DNA of 64,000 nucleotides from G963676205 sp964342525 (lineage in GTDB: Bacteria > Campylobacterota > Campylobacteria > Campylobacterales > Arcobacteraceae): assembly GCA_964342525.1 (NCBI GenBank), contig CAYFGQ010000005.1:1-64000 (forward strand), in the 5' to 3' direction. The position numbers and the translations under genes are program-made. Below the pieces are notes generated by a model that saw only the letters and a list, made by a program, of their open reading frames with translations, ran no database searches and had not been told where the DNA came from. Of the stretch, positions 47,341 to 56,228 are shown in pieces; positions within the stretch are counted from its first letter, which is position 1, and each line of letters opens with the position of its first letter.

Positions 47341-48561
47341 TCAATATTTCCATATAGCCATATCCCCATTAATACTTCCCGTCACGTATATATTATCATT
47401 TGAATCTAATATTGCTGAGCTCCCTGTACCATTAGATTTAGCAATACCATCAGAATCAAAACTAGTATCCAAGGTACCAGTACTTGTATATTTCCATATG
47501 GCCATAGTATTATCCCCTTTGGTACCAGATACATAAATATTTCCACTTGAATCTACTACTACAGAGTTTCCAGAAGAATCTCTTGTCCCATCCTCTAGCA
47601 CACCATCAGAATTAAAACTAGTATCTAGATTTTGAAAATTTGTATATTTCCAAGTTTTCATAAAAGTACCATATCTATTTTCTTTTCTATATCCAGATAC
47701 ATAAATATTTCCACTTGAATCTAAGGCTATTGATTCTCCATTACTACCAGAACTATCCTTATAATCACTTAAACTACTATTTGAATATTTCCAAATATAC
47801 ATAGTAGAAAAGAAAGGAGAAAAAAGAGTTCCTGATACATAAATATCTCCATTAGAATCTATTACCATTGACTTCCCAATATAAGAATATTCACTATTAT
47901 AATAAGTCCCACTATCATACTTTACCATACCATCTGAATCAAAACTAGTATCTAAAATTCCACTACTTGTATATTTCCATATAGTCATATTACTATTATC
48001 ACTATATCCTGTTACATATATACTTCCATTTGAATCTAATACTATTGAATTCCCGTCATCACTTCCTGAGCCATTATAAGTTATAATACCATCTGAGTCA
48101 AAGCTAGTATCTAAAACGCCACTACTCTTATACTTCCATATAACCATATCTCTATTACCACTACTATTAGTACTATATCCTACCACGTAAATATTTCCAC
48201 TTGAATCTAAGGCTATTGAACTTCCGTAGTCAAGACCTGAACCACCAGCTGCATTGTCATCAACAACTATACCTCCTGAGCCAAAACTAGTGTCTAAAAC
48301 TCCCGCACTCGTATATTTCCATATAACCATATCAGTATTACCACTATTATTAAAACTATACCCTGTGACATAAATATTTCCACTTGAATCTAAGGCTATT
48401 GAACTTCCGTAGTCAAGACCTGAACCACCAGCTGCATTATTATGGGTTATGACCATACTAAATTTACTATTTCCCGAAGAGGATTCACTATCATCCCCTC
48501 CACCACAAGAGATAAATAATATACTAAAACATACTAAAAATACTAATTGTAAATATTTCAT
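47341..48561 (-). CDS. Lipoprotein with delta-60 (NHL-like) propeller repeats
   Basis: The start is set at the ATG at 48561 (406 residues), with AAGGTG 7 nt before it and a clear lipobox (LVFLVCFSILFISCGGGDD). The rest is about seven repeats of 50-55 residues of the type SSGNIYVTGYS, then MVIWKYTSSGVLDTSFDSDGI. This is the delta-60 repeat pattern of secreted beta-propeller proteins. Two repeats share a nearly identical stretch of about 65 bp (around 48200-48265 and 48375-48440), a sign of recent internal duplication. It is probably on the cell surface or in the outer membrane; its ligand is unknown. Confidence 0.82.
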   Translation of the reverse strand: MKYLQLVFLVCFSILFISCGGGDDSESSSGNSKFSMVITHNNAAGGSGLDYGSSIALDSSGNIYVTGYSFNNSGNTDMVIWKYTSAGVLDTSFGSGGIVVDDNAAGGSGLDYGSSIALDSSGNIYVVGYSTNSSGNRDMVIWKYKSSGVLDTSFDSDGIITYNGSGSDDGNSIVLDSNGSIYVTGYSDNSNMTIWKYTSSGILDTSFDSDGMVKYDSGTYYNSEYSYIGKSMVIDSNGDIYVSGTLFSPFFSTMYIWKYSNSSLSDYKDSSGSNGESIALDSSGNIYVSGYRKENRYGTFMKTWKYTNFQNLDTSFNSDGVLEDGTRDSSGNSVVVDSSGNIYVSGTKGDNTMAIWKYTSTGTLDTSFDSDGIAKSNGTGSSAILDSNDNIYVTGSINGDMAIWKY

Positions 48562-48742
48562 AATTGACACCTTTATAAAAGTATATCCGAAAATGCGTTT
48601 TATTTGTGTCACTTAAAAGTATTGTTTTTGTAAGAAAATATGATAATAAAAGAAATTTTTTGATTAGATCCAATGAATAAAAACCTAAAATAAGAGGGTT
48701 CTTATTCTTATTTTAAGTAATTTTAATTTTATAATATAATTA

Positions 48743-49918
48743 TTAATTTAGCTCAATGGTAAACATCGCGCCATTTTCAACATTTCCAGCTTTTATAACT
48801 CCACCCATTTTTTCAACAATCTGGTGAGACATATATAATCCCATTCCAGTTCCTTTTCCTTCAGCTTTTCCGGTAACATTTGATTTAAATATATTATCTA
48901 TAATATGCTCAGGGATTCCTCCTGCATTATCTTTGATATAAAGTACTTTTTTATCATCTTTTTTATTTGTAGCTATTTCTATGATCCTTGAATCTAGATC
49001 TTTTTCTACAAATTCATCTTTTGCATTGTTTATGATATTTAAGATGGTATGTTTAAACTCATTTTTAATACCACTTAACTCAAAATCATCTTGTATATCT
49101 AGTTCTATATTTATCTTATTTTTTATAAACTCATCTTTTGTAAGTAATAAAACACTATCTATACAATCACTTATCAAAAAGTCTTCTTTTTGTTTATTTG
49201 GTCTAAAAAAGTCTCTAAACTCTTGCAAGGTTTCTATAATATGATCTTTTTGATCTTTAAATTTACCTTGAAACTCTTTTATAGCCTCCATATCTAATTT
49301 TCCATCTTCATATTGGTATTGTAAAAAGTCCACATACATACTCATGATATTGATAGGTTGTTTCCACTGGTGTGCAACCACATCCATCATCTCACCCATT
49401 GCAGCAAGTTTTGATTGATAAGCAAGTATTTTTTCACTATTGAGTCTTTTTTCAACTTCCTCTTGAACCTTTTTTTCTAGAGAGATTCTATACTCATAAA
49501 GTTCATGTTTATTTTGGAGTTTTTCTACTGTTTTTTGAAGAACTGTAATAAACTGATCAATCTCTACAGGTTTTAATATATATCCATCAATTCCTAACTT
49601 TATAAGATTTAAAAAATCTTTTTTCTGAGAGCTTGAAGATATTACAAGGATAGTGATATGTTTAGATACTTCACGGATTCTTGTAATAAACTCTATACCA
49701 CCCATCTCTGGCATTTCAATACCAGTGATTATAAGATCATATCTATTTTTCTCGAAGTATTCTAATCCCTCTTTTCCATTTGAAGCGATATCAATATTAT
49801 TAAAAAATATATTAAATATACCAAGGGTAACTTCCCTCTCTCCAGCATTATCTTCTATATATAAAATACGTACATCTTTACCAAATTTTGTTAGGGTTTC
49901 TATATCATAACCATTCAT
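48743..49918 (-). CDS. Soluble histidine kinase with N-terminal receiver lacking the phospho-Asp
   Basis: This 391-residue protein has a receiver at 10-130 (LYIEDNAGEREVT, VISSSSQ, ILKPVEID), but the phospho-accepting position reads LIITGIEMPEMGG, with Gly where Asp is expected. A coiled coil, an H-box MGEMMDVVAHQWKQPINIMS and a HATPase (IKDNAGGIPEH, GTGMGLYMSHQ) follow. It has no membrane segment. The receiver could be a docking or regulatory module that is not phosphorylated. The gene follows the Cache/EAL gene on the same strand with a 24-bp gap. Confidence 0.85.
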   Translation of the reverse strand: MNGYDIETLTKFGKDVRILYIEDNAGEREVTLGIFNIFFNNIDIASNGKEGLEYFEKNRYDLIITGIEMPEMGGIEFITRIREVSKHITILVISSSSQKKDFLNLIKLGIDGYILKPVEIDQFITVLQKTVEKLQNKHELYEYRISLEKKVQEEVEKRLNSEKILAYQSKLAAMGEMMDVVAHQWKQPINIMSMYVDFLQYQYEDGKLDMEAIKEFQGKFKDQKDHIIETLQEFRDFFRPNKQKEDFLISDCIDSVLLLTKDEFIKNKINIELDIQDDFELSGIKNEFKHTILNIINNAKDEFVEKDLDSRIIEIATNKKDDKKVLYIKDNAGGIPEHIIDNIFKSNVTGKAEGKGTGMGLYMSHQIVEKMGGVIKAGNVENGAMFTIELN

Positions 49919-49942
49919 ACACTAATTATATAACTTTATCCA

Positions 49943-52681
49943 TTATTGACTTATTAAGTCTTCTTTCGCTTTTCCATAAAAATACCCTTGAGCATAATCC
50001 ACATCTAAAGATTCCACAAGTTCATTTAACTCTTTACTTGCCACATATTCGGCTATTGTTTTCATATTTGATTTTTTTGCAAAGGATACTATCGATTTTA
50101 CAACATCTTGAGTTCTTTCATCTTCAAGTAGGTGATTTACTATGGATTCATCTATTTTTATATAATCAGCCTGTAGTTTTATAAGATAATCATAGTTTGA
50201 GTAACCACTACCAAAATCATCTATAGCAACCTTAGATCCCCTATCTTTAAACTTTTTAATAGTTTTCATAATAAAATCACTATCTTCAATCTCTTCAGAC
50301 TCTACAATCTCTAAAACCATTCTTGAAAACACCTCTTTTTGCTCAGCATAATCATATATAAAAATCATCAGCTCTTCATTCATAAGATCTTCCACACTAA
50401 GATTAATAGAAAATTCTTTATCATTTGTAGAAAATTTTGCAATAGCTTTTTCTGCTATTTTATAGGTAAGCTCTGGATAAAGCCTAGTTTTTTTAGCGAT
50501 AGATAAATAATCATCAGGGGAGATAATCTTATCTTTATCAATAAGTCTCATAAGACATTCGTATTTTTCTATCTGTTTTGTATGATAGTTATATATTGGT
50601 TGATAATATGGTACTAACCTATCCTCTGTAATAGCTAAGTGAAGTTTTTCCACCCACTCAAGATTATGTTTAAACTCTTCAATATTTTTCATAGAAGAGT
50701 CATACTCTTTTATTTTTATATTTTTATTTTTTGCTTCACTTAGGGCTATATCTGCATAAGAAAATAAATCTTCACCTTGGGAAGCAATTCCTGCTGAGTA
50801 GGTTAAAATAAATTTATATTCATCTATTTTATATGGCTCAACCCCTAGTGTTTTCATAAACTCATCAACCTTTTCATATACTTTTGAGCTTTTTTGTTTA
50901 TTTGTATATAAAGCAAATACATCAGCTTGTACACGATATAAGGTATATTTATTATCACTAAAAAACTCAAAAAGTCTTTGACCAAGCTCTTTAATTACTC
51001 CATCACCTACATTATGACCATATGAATCATTTACCTCTTTAAACCTATCTACATCAAATAATACTAAAGTACCCCCACTAACCTTACTAATATTATCTAT
51101 CAAACTTACACGGTTTGCTAACCCAGTAAGAGGATCTGTTCTAAATATATTTTGTAGTTTTGATCTATTATCCACAAGCTCTGTAATATCTGTAGCTGAA
51201 GAGATATACTCTATTATATTTCCACCTGCATCTTTTATAGGTAAAATAGTAGATCTACAATAATAACTATCCCCATCTTTTCTTTTATTTTTAAGAACAC
51301 CATTCCATACTTTGCCAGATTGGATATTGCTCCATAGTTTTTTAAATTGACTTTTTGGTGTATCAGGATGTCTTATAATATTATGTTCTTGTCCTATAAC
51401 TTCATCTTTAGTATACCCACTCACTTTTAGAAAACCGCTATTTACATAGGTGATATTTCCATCCTTATCTGTTTTTGAAACAATAGCACTTTTATCTAAA
51501 ATCTGTTTATATTGTTCAAGCATATTAAAATGCTCTTTTTGAGCAATCTCTACAGCTTGTATTCTTCTTGTCACATACCTTGCAGCTAGTAGAGATAAAA
51601 GGATCAATACAAATAAAACCAATAATATTTTTTGAAGATTATCATTTAATGACTCTTTTAATTTCACCCTCTCACTTTGAAGTATAGCTTTCAATTCAGT
51701 CAAATAAAATCCTGAACCAATAAGCATATCCCAATCTTTTATAATATGTACATAGGAGGTTTTTTCATCTTGTATCTTTTGCTCTAGATTTGGAAGCCAC
51801 CAGATATAGTTTATATAACCACCCTCTTTTTGTCTTACTAGTTTATTCATGTTTTTAAATAAATATTGCCCATCAAGGGTTACAAATTCTGTAATATCCT
51901 TATTTACGATACTTTTAGAATAAGGATGCATAAGCATTTTGATCTTTTTTTCTACACTATGTATCCAAAAATATCCATATTTATTATCTCCAAATTTATC
52001 ATTTTCAATCTCTTTAAATAAAACCTTTTGAATCTTTTTATCAAGTTCTTCTTTATATATTCCAGCTGCTATATAGATGCCATAACCAAGATGTTTTTTC
52101 ACATGTACATATTTTGTATATAGTTGTTTTAAATCTGTATTTGGTTTATACCATTTATATTTACCAAGGTGTTCACTTCTTTTTATAGTCTCATATAAAA
52201 AAGCCCTTAGCTCTTTATTGTGGGTTGTAAGTTCAAATATATTTTTTTTCTCTAAATCCCTAGATGATCCATGATAAAGAATAAAGCCTTTTGCATCAAA
52301 GATATAAAAATACCCTGTGTTATTATCCCATTTAAAAAGATCAAGCTGTTTTCTGTATTTATTTATAAGTGATTTTATATCAAGATTTTCTTCATATCCT
52401 AGATTTATCATATTTTGCATAAAATCCACTTTTTCTTCAAGTATAGATAAGTGGGTATCATAAGATAAACTCTTAATAGTTTCAATACGTTTAATTATCC
52501 GTAGAACTTCTGACCGTACAAGTTCCTTATTTTTTTGCATATAATTTTGCTCTAACTCTGCAACCCTTTGTTCATATGAATCATTTGTTATTTTATATGT
52601 AAAGAATCCTAAAACAATAGAAAATATTATTGCAGTCGCTAAGATATTATAAAAGCTAATTTTTGCCAATGAAGTTTTCAT
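49943..52681 (-). CDS. Cache-Cache-PAS-GGDEF(degenerate)-EAL protein
   Basis: This 912-residue membrane protein has segments near 10-30 and 345-365. Its large periplasmic part has two Cache-like modules (NTGYFYIFDAKGFILYHG and KYGYFWIHSVEKKIKMLMH). Inside the cell are a PAS (SKTDKDGNITYVNSGFLKVSG, then GQEHNIIRHPDTP), a GGDEF-like domain where GGDEF is replaced by QADVF, and an EAL domain reading YECLMRL with DDFGSGYSNYDYL. Cyclase activity is very unlikely; phosphodiesterase activity is possible. It is probably co-transcribed with the downstream REC-kinase. Confidence 0.87.
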   Translation of the reverse strand: MKTSLAKISFYNILATAIIFSIVLGFFTYKITNDSYEQRVAELEQNYMQKNKELVRSEVLRIIKRIETIKSLSYDTHLSILEEKVDFMQNMINLGYEENLDIKSLINKYRKQLDLFKWDNNTGYFYIFDAKGFILYHGSSRDLEKKNIFELTTHNKELRAFLYETIKRSEHLGKYKWYKPNTDLKQLYTKYVHVKKHLGYGIYIAAGIYKEELDKKIQKVLFKEIENDKFGDNKYGYFWIHSVEKKIKMLMHPYSKSIVNKDITEFVTLDGQYLFKNMNKLVRQKEGGYINYIWWLPNLEQKIQDEKTSYVHIIKDWDMLIGSGFYLTELKAILQSERVKLKESLNDNLQKILLVLFVLILLSLLAARYVTRRIQAVEIAQKEHFNMLEQYKQILDKSAIVSKTDKDGNITYVNSGFLKVSGYTKDEVIGQEHNIIRHPDTPKSQFKKLWSNIQSGKVWNGVLKNKRKDGDSYYCRSTILPIKDAGGNIIEYISSATDITELVDNRSKLQNIFRTDPLTGLANRVSLIDNISKVSGGTLVLFDVDRFKEVNDSYGHNVGDGVIKELGQRLFEFFSDNKYTLYRVQADVFALYTNKQKSSKVYEKVDEFMKTLGVEPYKIDEYKFILTYSAGIASQGEDLFSYADIALSEAKNKNIKIKEYDSSMKNIEEFKHNLEWVEKLHLAITEDRLVPYYQPIYNYHTKQIEKYECLMRLIDKDKIISPDDYLSIAKKTRLYPELTYKIAEKAIAKFSTNDKEFSINLSVEDLMNEELMIFIYDYAEQKEVFSRMVLEIVESEEIEDSDFIMKTIKKFKDRGSKVAIDDFGSGYSNYDYLIKLQADYIKIDESIVNHLLEDERTQDVVKSIVSFAKKSNMKTIAEYVASKELNELVESLDVDYAQGYFYGKAKEDLISQ

Positions 52682-52879
52682 ATAAACTCCTTCCTTTGCA
52701 TAACGCTTTAAATAATTTTATTTAAATAATATTTTAAATTATCTAAATTGCAAAATTATTTTATTTTTCTAATAGTTTATCAAGAAATGATTTAATAACT
52801 TGCTTGATAGTTTTGATTTTAGCTTTTATAGATATATTGTTACTTGAAGAAATAATATTAATTGAAAGATTATATAGCA

Positions 52880-52907
52880 TATAAACGATACTTTAATATC
52901 GTTTATA
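52880..52907. terminator. Perfect 11-bp hairpin
   Basis: TATAAACGATA-CTTTAA-TATCGTTTATA. It has no T-tract, so it could be an operator or a back-up terminator. Confidence 0.45.
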
Positions 52908-52946
52908 ATGCTTAGAGAAATTTATTCTTAAATTTTTAAGGCACTT

Positions 52947-52980
52947 CCTTCGTGGCTTCGTTACACTCCGACCACTACGG
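52947..52980 (-). repeat. GC-rich imperfect hairpin downstream of serS
   Basis: CCTTCGTGG (52947-52955) and CCACTACGG (52972-52980) pair with two mismatches around a 16-nt loop that is far richer in GC than its surroundings. It resembles an intergenic repeat unit, but no second copy is present in this window. Confidence 0.4.
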
Positions 52981-52990
52981 TTTCAAACCT

Positions 52991-53016
52991 AAAAACAACA
53001 AGCAGTTGTTGTTTTT
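52991..53016 (-). terminator. serS terminator
   Basis: AAAAACAACAA-CTGC-TTGTTGTTTTT, read on the minus strand, is a perfect 11-bp stem just past the serS stop and ends in a T-run. Confidence 0.75.
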
Positions 53017-53024
53017 TACGGTTT

Positions 53025-54269
53025 TCACATATATTTTTTAAGTACTTCAGGTATAGCGATAGTTCCATCTTCTTGCTGATAGTTCTCCATAATAGCCACA
53101 AGAGTTCTACCAACAGCTAAAGATGATCCATTTAATGTATGACAAAGAATATTTTTCTTCCCATCTTTATATCTGATCTTAGCACGTCTTGCTTGGAACT
53201 CTCTTGTATTAGAGATAGAACTGATCTCTCTATATTTATTTTGCCCGGGTAACCACACTTCAAGGTCAATTGTAGTAGCTGCTGAGAATCCAAGGTCACC
53301 AGTACATAATTGTACTTTTTGGTGAGCAAGTCCTAGTGATGTTAAAAGATCACTTGCACAAGATACCATCTTTTCAAATACTTCCCTAGACTCTTCAGGT
53401 TTAGTAATAGCCACCATCTCTACTTTATCAAATTGGTGTTGTCTTATAAGTCCTCTTGTATCACGCCCTGCACTTCCCGCTTCTTTTCTAAAACAAGGAG
53501 TATAAGATGTCATAAGCATTGGAAGCTCTTCAGCTGGAACTATCTCATCATTATAAAGATTTGTAAGTACAACTTCTGATGTTGGAATAAGATATAAATC
53601 TTCCCCATCTATTTTAAATAGATCATCTTCAAATTTTGGAAGTTGCCCAGTTCCTTGAAGAGTATTTGTATTTGCCATAAATGGAACATACCATTCCTCA
53701 AAGCCTCTTTTTGTATTAAAATCAAGCATATAATTAATAAGTGCACGCTCTAATTTTGCAGCTTGACCTCTCATAGCTACAAATCTAGATTTTGAAAGTT
53801 TTACACCACGCTCAAAATCTAAACTCCCATCTTTTTCACCTAAATCCCAGTGCTCTTTTGGCTCAAACGAAAACTCTGGTTTTTCACCAATCACTTCTAA
53901 TACCACATTTTCATCTTCATCAGCACCCACAGGCACATCAGCATCTGGAAGATTTGGGATACCCATAGCAATAGCAGTCATCTCTTCTTCTAAAACTCTT
54001 ACTTCATCTTCTAAAGCTTGTTTTTTAGTCTTTAACTCACCTATGCTTTTTTGAAGTGGAGCGATATCTAGCTTTTCTTTTTTGTATCTTCCAAACTCTT
54101 TAGATAACTTATTTTGCTCAGCAGTTACATTTTCCATCTCTTGTCTTTTTGCTTTTGCATTTGTTGCTAATGCCTTTAGCTCATCAAGAAGTTTATTATC
54201 TACACCTTTTTTCTTTAAAGGCTCAGCCACACTCTCAAAATCTTTTTGTAATAATCTTAAATCAATCAT
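53025..54269 (-). CDS. serS: Seryl-tRNA synthetase
   Basis: This 414-residue class II synthetase has an N-terminal coiled-coil arm (about 30-105). Motif 2 is PCFRKEAGSAGRDTRGLIRQHQFDKVE and motif 3 LNGSSLAVGRTLVAIMENYQ. The start overlaps the stop of the preceding small gene as ATGA. Confidence 0.96.
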   Translation of the reverse strand: MIDLRLLQKDFESVAEPLKKKGVDNKLLDELKALATNAKAKRQEMENVTAEQNKLSKEFGRYKKEKLDIAPLQKSIGELKTKKQALEDEVRVLEEEMTAIAMGIPNLPDADVPVGADEDENVVLEVIGEKPEFSFEPKEHWDLGEKDGSLDFERGVKLSKSRFVAMRGQAAKLERALINYMLDFNTKRGFEEWYVPFMANTNTLQGTGQLPKFEDDLFKIDGEDLYLIPTSEVVLTNLYNDEIVPAEELPMLMTSYTPCFRKEAGSAGRDTRGLIRQHQFDKVEMVAITKPEESREVFEKMVSCASDLLTSLGLAHQKVQLCTGDLGFSAATTIDLEVWLPGQNKYREISSISNTREFQARRAKIRYKDGKKNILCHTLNGSSLAVGRTLVAIMENYQQEDGTIAIPEVLKKYM

Positions 54270-54481
54270 ATGTTTTCTCTTAAATACATTTTTATAATAA
54301 TCTCATGTTCACTTATAGGAAGTGGCTCAAACTGGTGCTTTAAACAAAACTCTTCATTCATCTCATCACACATCTTTTGTGCTTTTTGTTTTCCTTCATC
54401 CATGCTTTCAAAGCTTTGCTCTACTTCATAGTCACTTCTTTTAAAACATCCACACTGTTTTTCAACTTTTACACTTACCAT
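54266..54481 (-). CDS. Small unknown protein upstream of serS
   Basis: This 71-residue acidic protein has CGCFKRSDYE near the N terminus and a second Cys pair region (MCDEMNEEFC), so it might bind metal. Its ATGA overlap with serS argues that it is a real, coupled gene. The family is not recognised. Confidence 0.7.
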   Translation of the reverse strand: MVSVKVEKQCGCFKRSDYEVEQSFESMDEGKQKAQKMCDEMNEEFCLKHQFEPLPISEHEIIIKMYLRENI

Positions 54482-54643
54482 TTGTAATAACCTAGAAATT
54501 TTTTAAGATTTATTATATCCAAGCAAATAAAAAAGCTCACTTAAAGAAAAATAAAGTAGATTTTAAATATAATCTCAGACTTTTTTCCGTAATTGGGAAA
54601 TATCAAATATAAGTTTGATCAAAATTAAGAAAGGAGACTTACA

Positions 54644-54841
54644 ATGCCAAAGATGAAATCTAACAGTGGAGCTTTAAAGAGATTTAAAGTGAAAAAAAAT
54701 GGTGCAATCAAAAGAGGAAGTGCTTTTAGAAGCCACATCCTTACTAAAATGAGCCAAAAAAGAAAGAGAAATCTTAGAAATCCACAATCTGTTGCATCAG
54801 TAGATGAAAACAGAGTTAAAAAAATGTTATGTAAAGCGTAA
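54644..54841 (+). CDS. rpmI: 50S ribosomal protein L35
   Basis: This 65-residue protein begins MPKMKSNSGALKRFKVKKNG, the L35 signature, with FRSHILTKMSQKRKRNLRN. AAGGAGA precedes the ATG. It is followed by rplT, with a 97-bp spacer containing a small hairpin. No infC is found upstream. Confidence 0.96.
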   Translation: MPKMKSNSGALKRFKVKKNGAIKRGSAFRSHILTKMSQKRKRNLRNPQSVASVDENRVKKMLCKA

Positions 54842-54938
54842 GCTTTACATCTAAGTTTAGTCCCTCCATTTAAATATGGACAAGTTTGACAAAAGTCAAC
54901 ACCAAATATAATAGTATTATGGTAAAGAAAGGAAAGAA

Positions 54939-55295
54939 ATGCCAAGAGTAAAAACTGGAACAGTTAGAAGAGCTAGACACAAGAAGGTTTTAAAAGCCGT
55001 AAGAGGTCAGTACGCTGGTAGAAGTAGACACTACAGAAAAGCTAAAGAAGCTTTAGAGCATGCATTAGTATATGCTTATAGAGATAGAAGAGCTAAAAAA
55101 AGAGATATTAGAAAACTTTGGATTGTAAGAATCAATGCAGCTTGTAGATTAAATGATATCAACTATTCAAGATTCATGAATGGTCTTAAATTAGCTAACA
55201 TTGAACTAGATAGAAAAATCTTAGCTGATATGGCTATGAATGATGCGGAAGCATTTGCAAGCCTAGTAGGAAAAGCGAAAGCAGCTTTAGCTTAA
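54939..55295 (+). CDS. rplT: 50S ribosomal protein L20
   Basis: This 118-residue protein begins PRVKTGTVRRARHKKVLK; GQYAGRSRHYRKAKEAL and RDRRAKKRDIRKLWIVRINA are L20 motifs. L20 binds 23S rRNA early in assembly and in other bacteria represses its own operon. Confidence 0.97.
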   Translation: MPRVKTGTVRRARHKKVLKAVRGQYAGRSRHYRKAKEALEHALVYAYRDRRAKKRDIRKLWIVRINAACRLNDINYSRFMNGLKLANIELDRKILADMAMNDAEAFASLVGKAKAALA

Positions 55296-55311
55296 TCTTT
55301 TCACTACATCT

Positions 55312-55348
55312 AAAAAAAGGTTTGAAGTTTTACTTCAAACCTTTTTTT
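55312..55348. terminator. rplT terminator
   Basis: AAAAAAAGGTTTGAAG-TTTTA-CTTCAAACCTTTTTTT is a perfect 16-bp stem with A and T tails, able to work in both directions. Confidence 0.9.
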
Positions 55349-55357
55349 ATGCCTATA

Positions 55358-55588
55358 CTAATCTTTGCTAGAAGCTTTCCTAATAGCAAGCCTAACAACT
55401 AATACCACCACATAAAGTATCAAAGTAAATATAATTGGATGACTAGCACCAACTCCAAAAGCCTCAGCTTCACCCAAAGCAACAAAATGCTCCATGGGAT
55501 GAGATTTCCATTCTTTAAAATGCATACCAATAGCTAAAAACAAAAATAAACCAATAAATATGATTAACTCTTTTTTCAAGATGCTCAA
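55358..55588 (-). CDS. Small two-TM membrane protein
   Basis: A 76-residue protein with two membrane segments (about 7-22 and 50-68) joined by a loop HFKEWKSHPMEHFVALGEAEA. It is not recognised. It stands alone, converging on rplT. Confidence 0.65.
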   Translation of the reverse strand: MSILKKELIIFIGLFLFLAIGMHFKEWKSHPMEHFVALGEAEAFGVGASHPIIFTLILYVVVLVVRLAIRKASSKD

Positions 55589-55651
55589 ATTATTCTCCGT
55601 AAAAAAAATTTGACCGAATTGTATTAAATTGAAAGTAAAAGAAACCTAAAC

Positions 55652-56227
55652 TTATAAAGTTAAAGAGAGTTTGTATTCCTCTGGAGTGTTTAGATTTAAA
55701 AATTGTGTTGAATCCTCAAATAAGATCTCTTTTGTATTTGAGTTTCTAAGTAGATAATTGATCTTATGAATATCTTGCTTTAAACACTCATCTACTATAT
55801 CTAAAACCGATTTGGAGAATACTCCACATAGATTGTGCGTTTTATCCTTATCTTTAGCTATAACTACATCATAAGCATCACTTTGGGATATAAGAGATTT
55901 GATAGTAGTCTCTTCCACAAAAGGGGTATCAACAGTGATGATAAATATCTTTTTAGAGCCAACTTTTTGAAAGATAGATTGTAATGCAACCATAGGAGAA
56001 TAAACCTCACCCTCATCAAAGATAAGTTTTATATTTTCATCACTTTTTGTAAAATCAAATTTATCCTCTTTAGTAGAGATATAAACATCTGAAAAAACTT
56101 GTGATAATTTATGGTATTGATATTCTATAAGTGTATTAAATTCTTTGAAAGGAAGAAGAGACTTATCTTCTCCCATTCTAGAGCTTCTACCCCCAGAAAG
56201 AATTACACAAGGAATAGAAGTTATCAT
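55652..56227 (-). CDS. mobA: Molybdenum cofactor guanylyltransferase
   Basis: The start is set at the ATG at 56227 (191 residues), 1 bp after the leuC stop. It begins with the nucleotide-binding motif CVILSGGRSSRMGEDKSLLPF. ITVDTPFVEE and HNLCGVFSKSVLDIV also fit MobA. It attaches GMP to molybdopterin for DMSO-reductase-type enzymes. It is part of a minus-strand run that starts at 58489. Confidence 0.9.
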   Translation of the reverse strand: MITSIPCVILSGGRSSRMGEDKSLLPFKEFNTLIEYQYHKLSQVFSDVYISTKEDKFDFTKSDENIKLIFDEGEVYSPMVALQSIFQKVGSKKIFIITVDTPFVEETTIKSLISQSDAYDVVIAKDKDKTHNLCGVFSKSVLDIVDECLKQDIHKINYLLRNSNTKEILFEDSTQFLNLNTPEEYKLSLTL

Positions 56228-56228
56228 A

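Larger units (their letters stand above)
52682..53024. other. 343-bp spacer with three hairpins, no gene
   Basis: The left 200 bp is AT-rich promoter-like sequence for the EAL gene. The right part holds a perfect hairpin at 52880-52907, a GC-rich imperfect hairpin at 52947-52980 and the serS terminator at 52991-53016. Confidence 0.6.
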
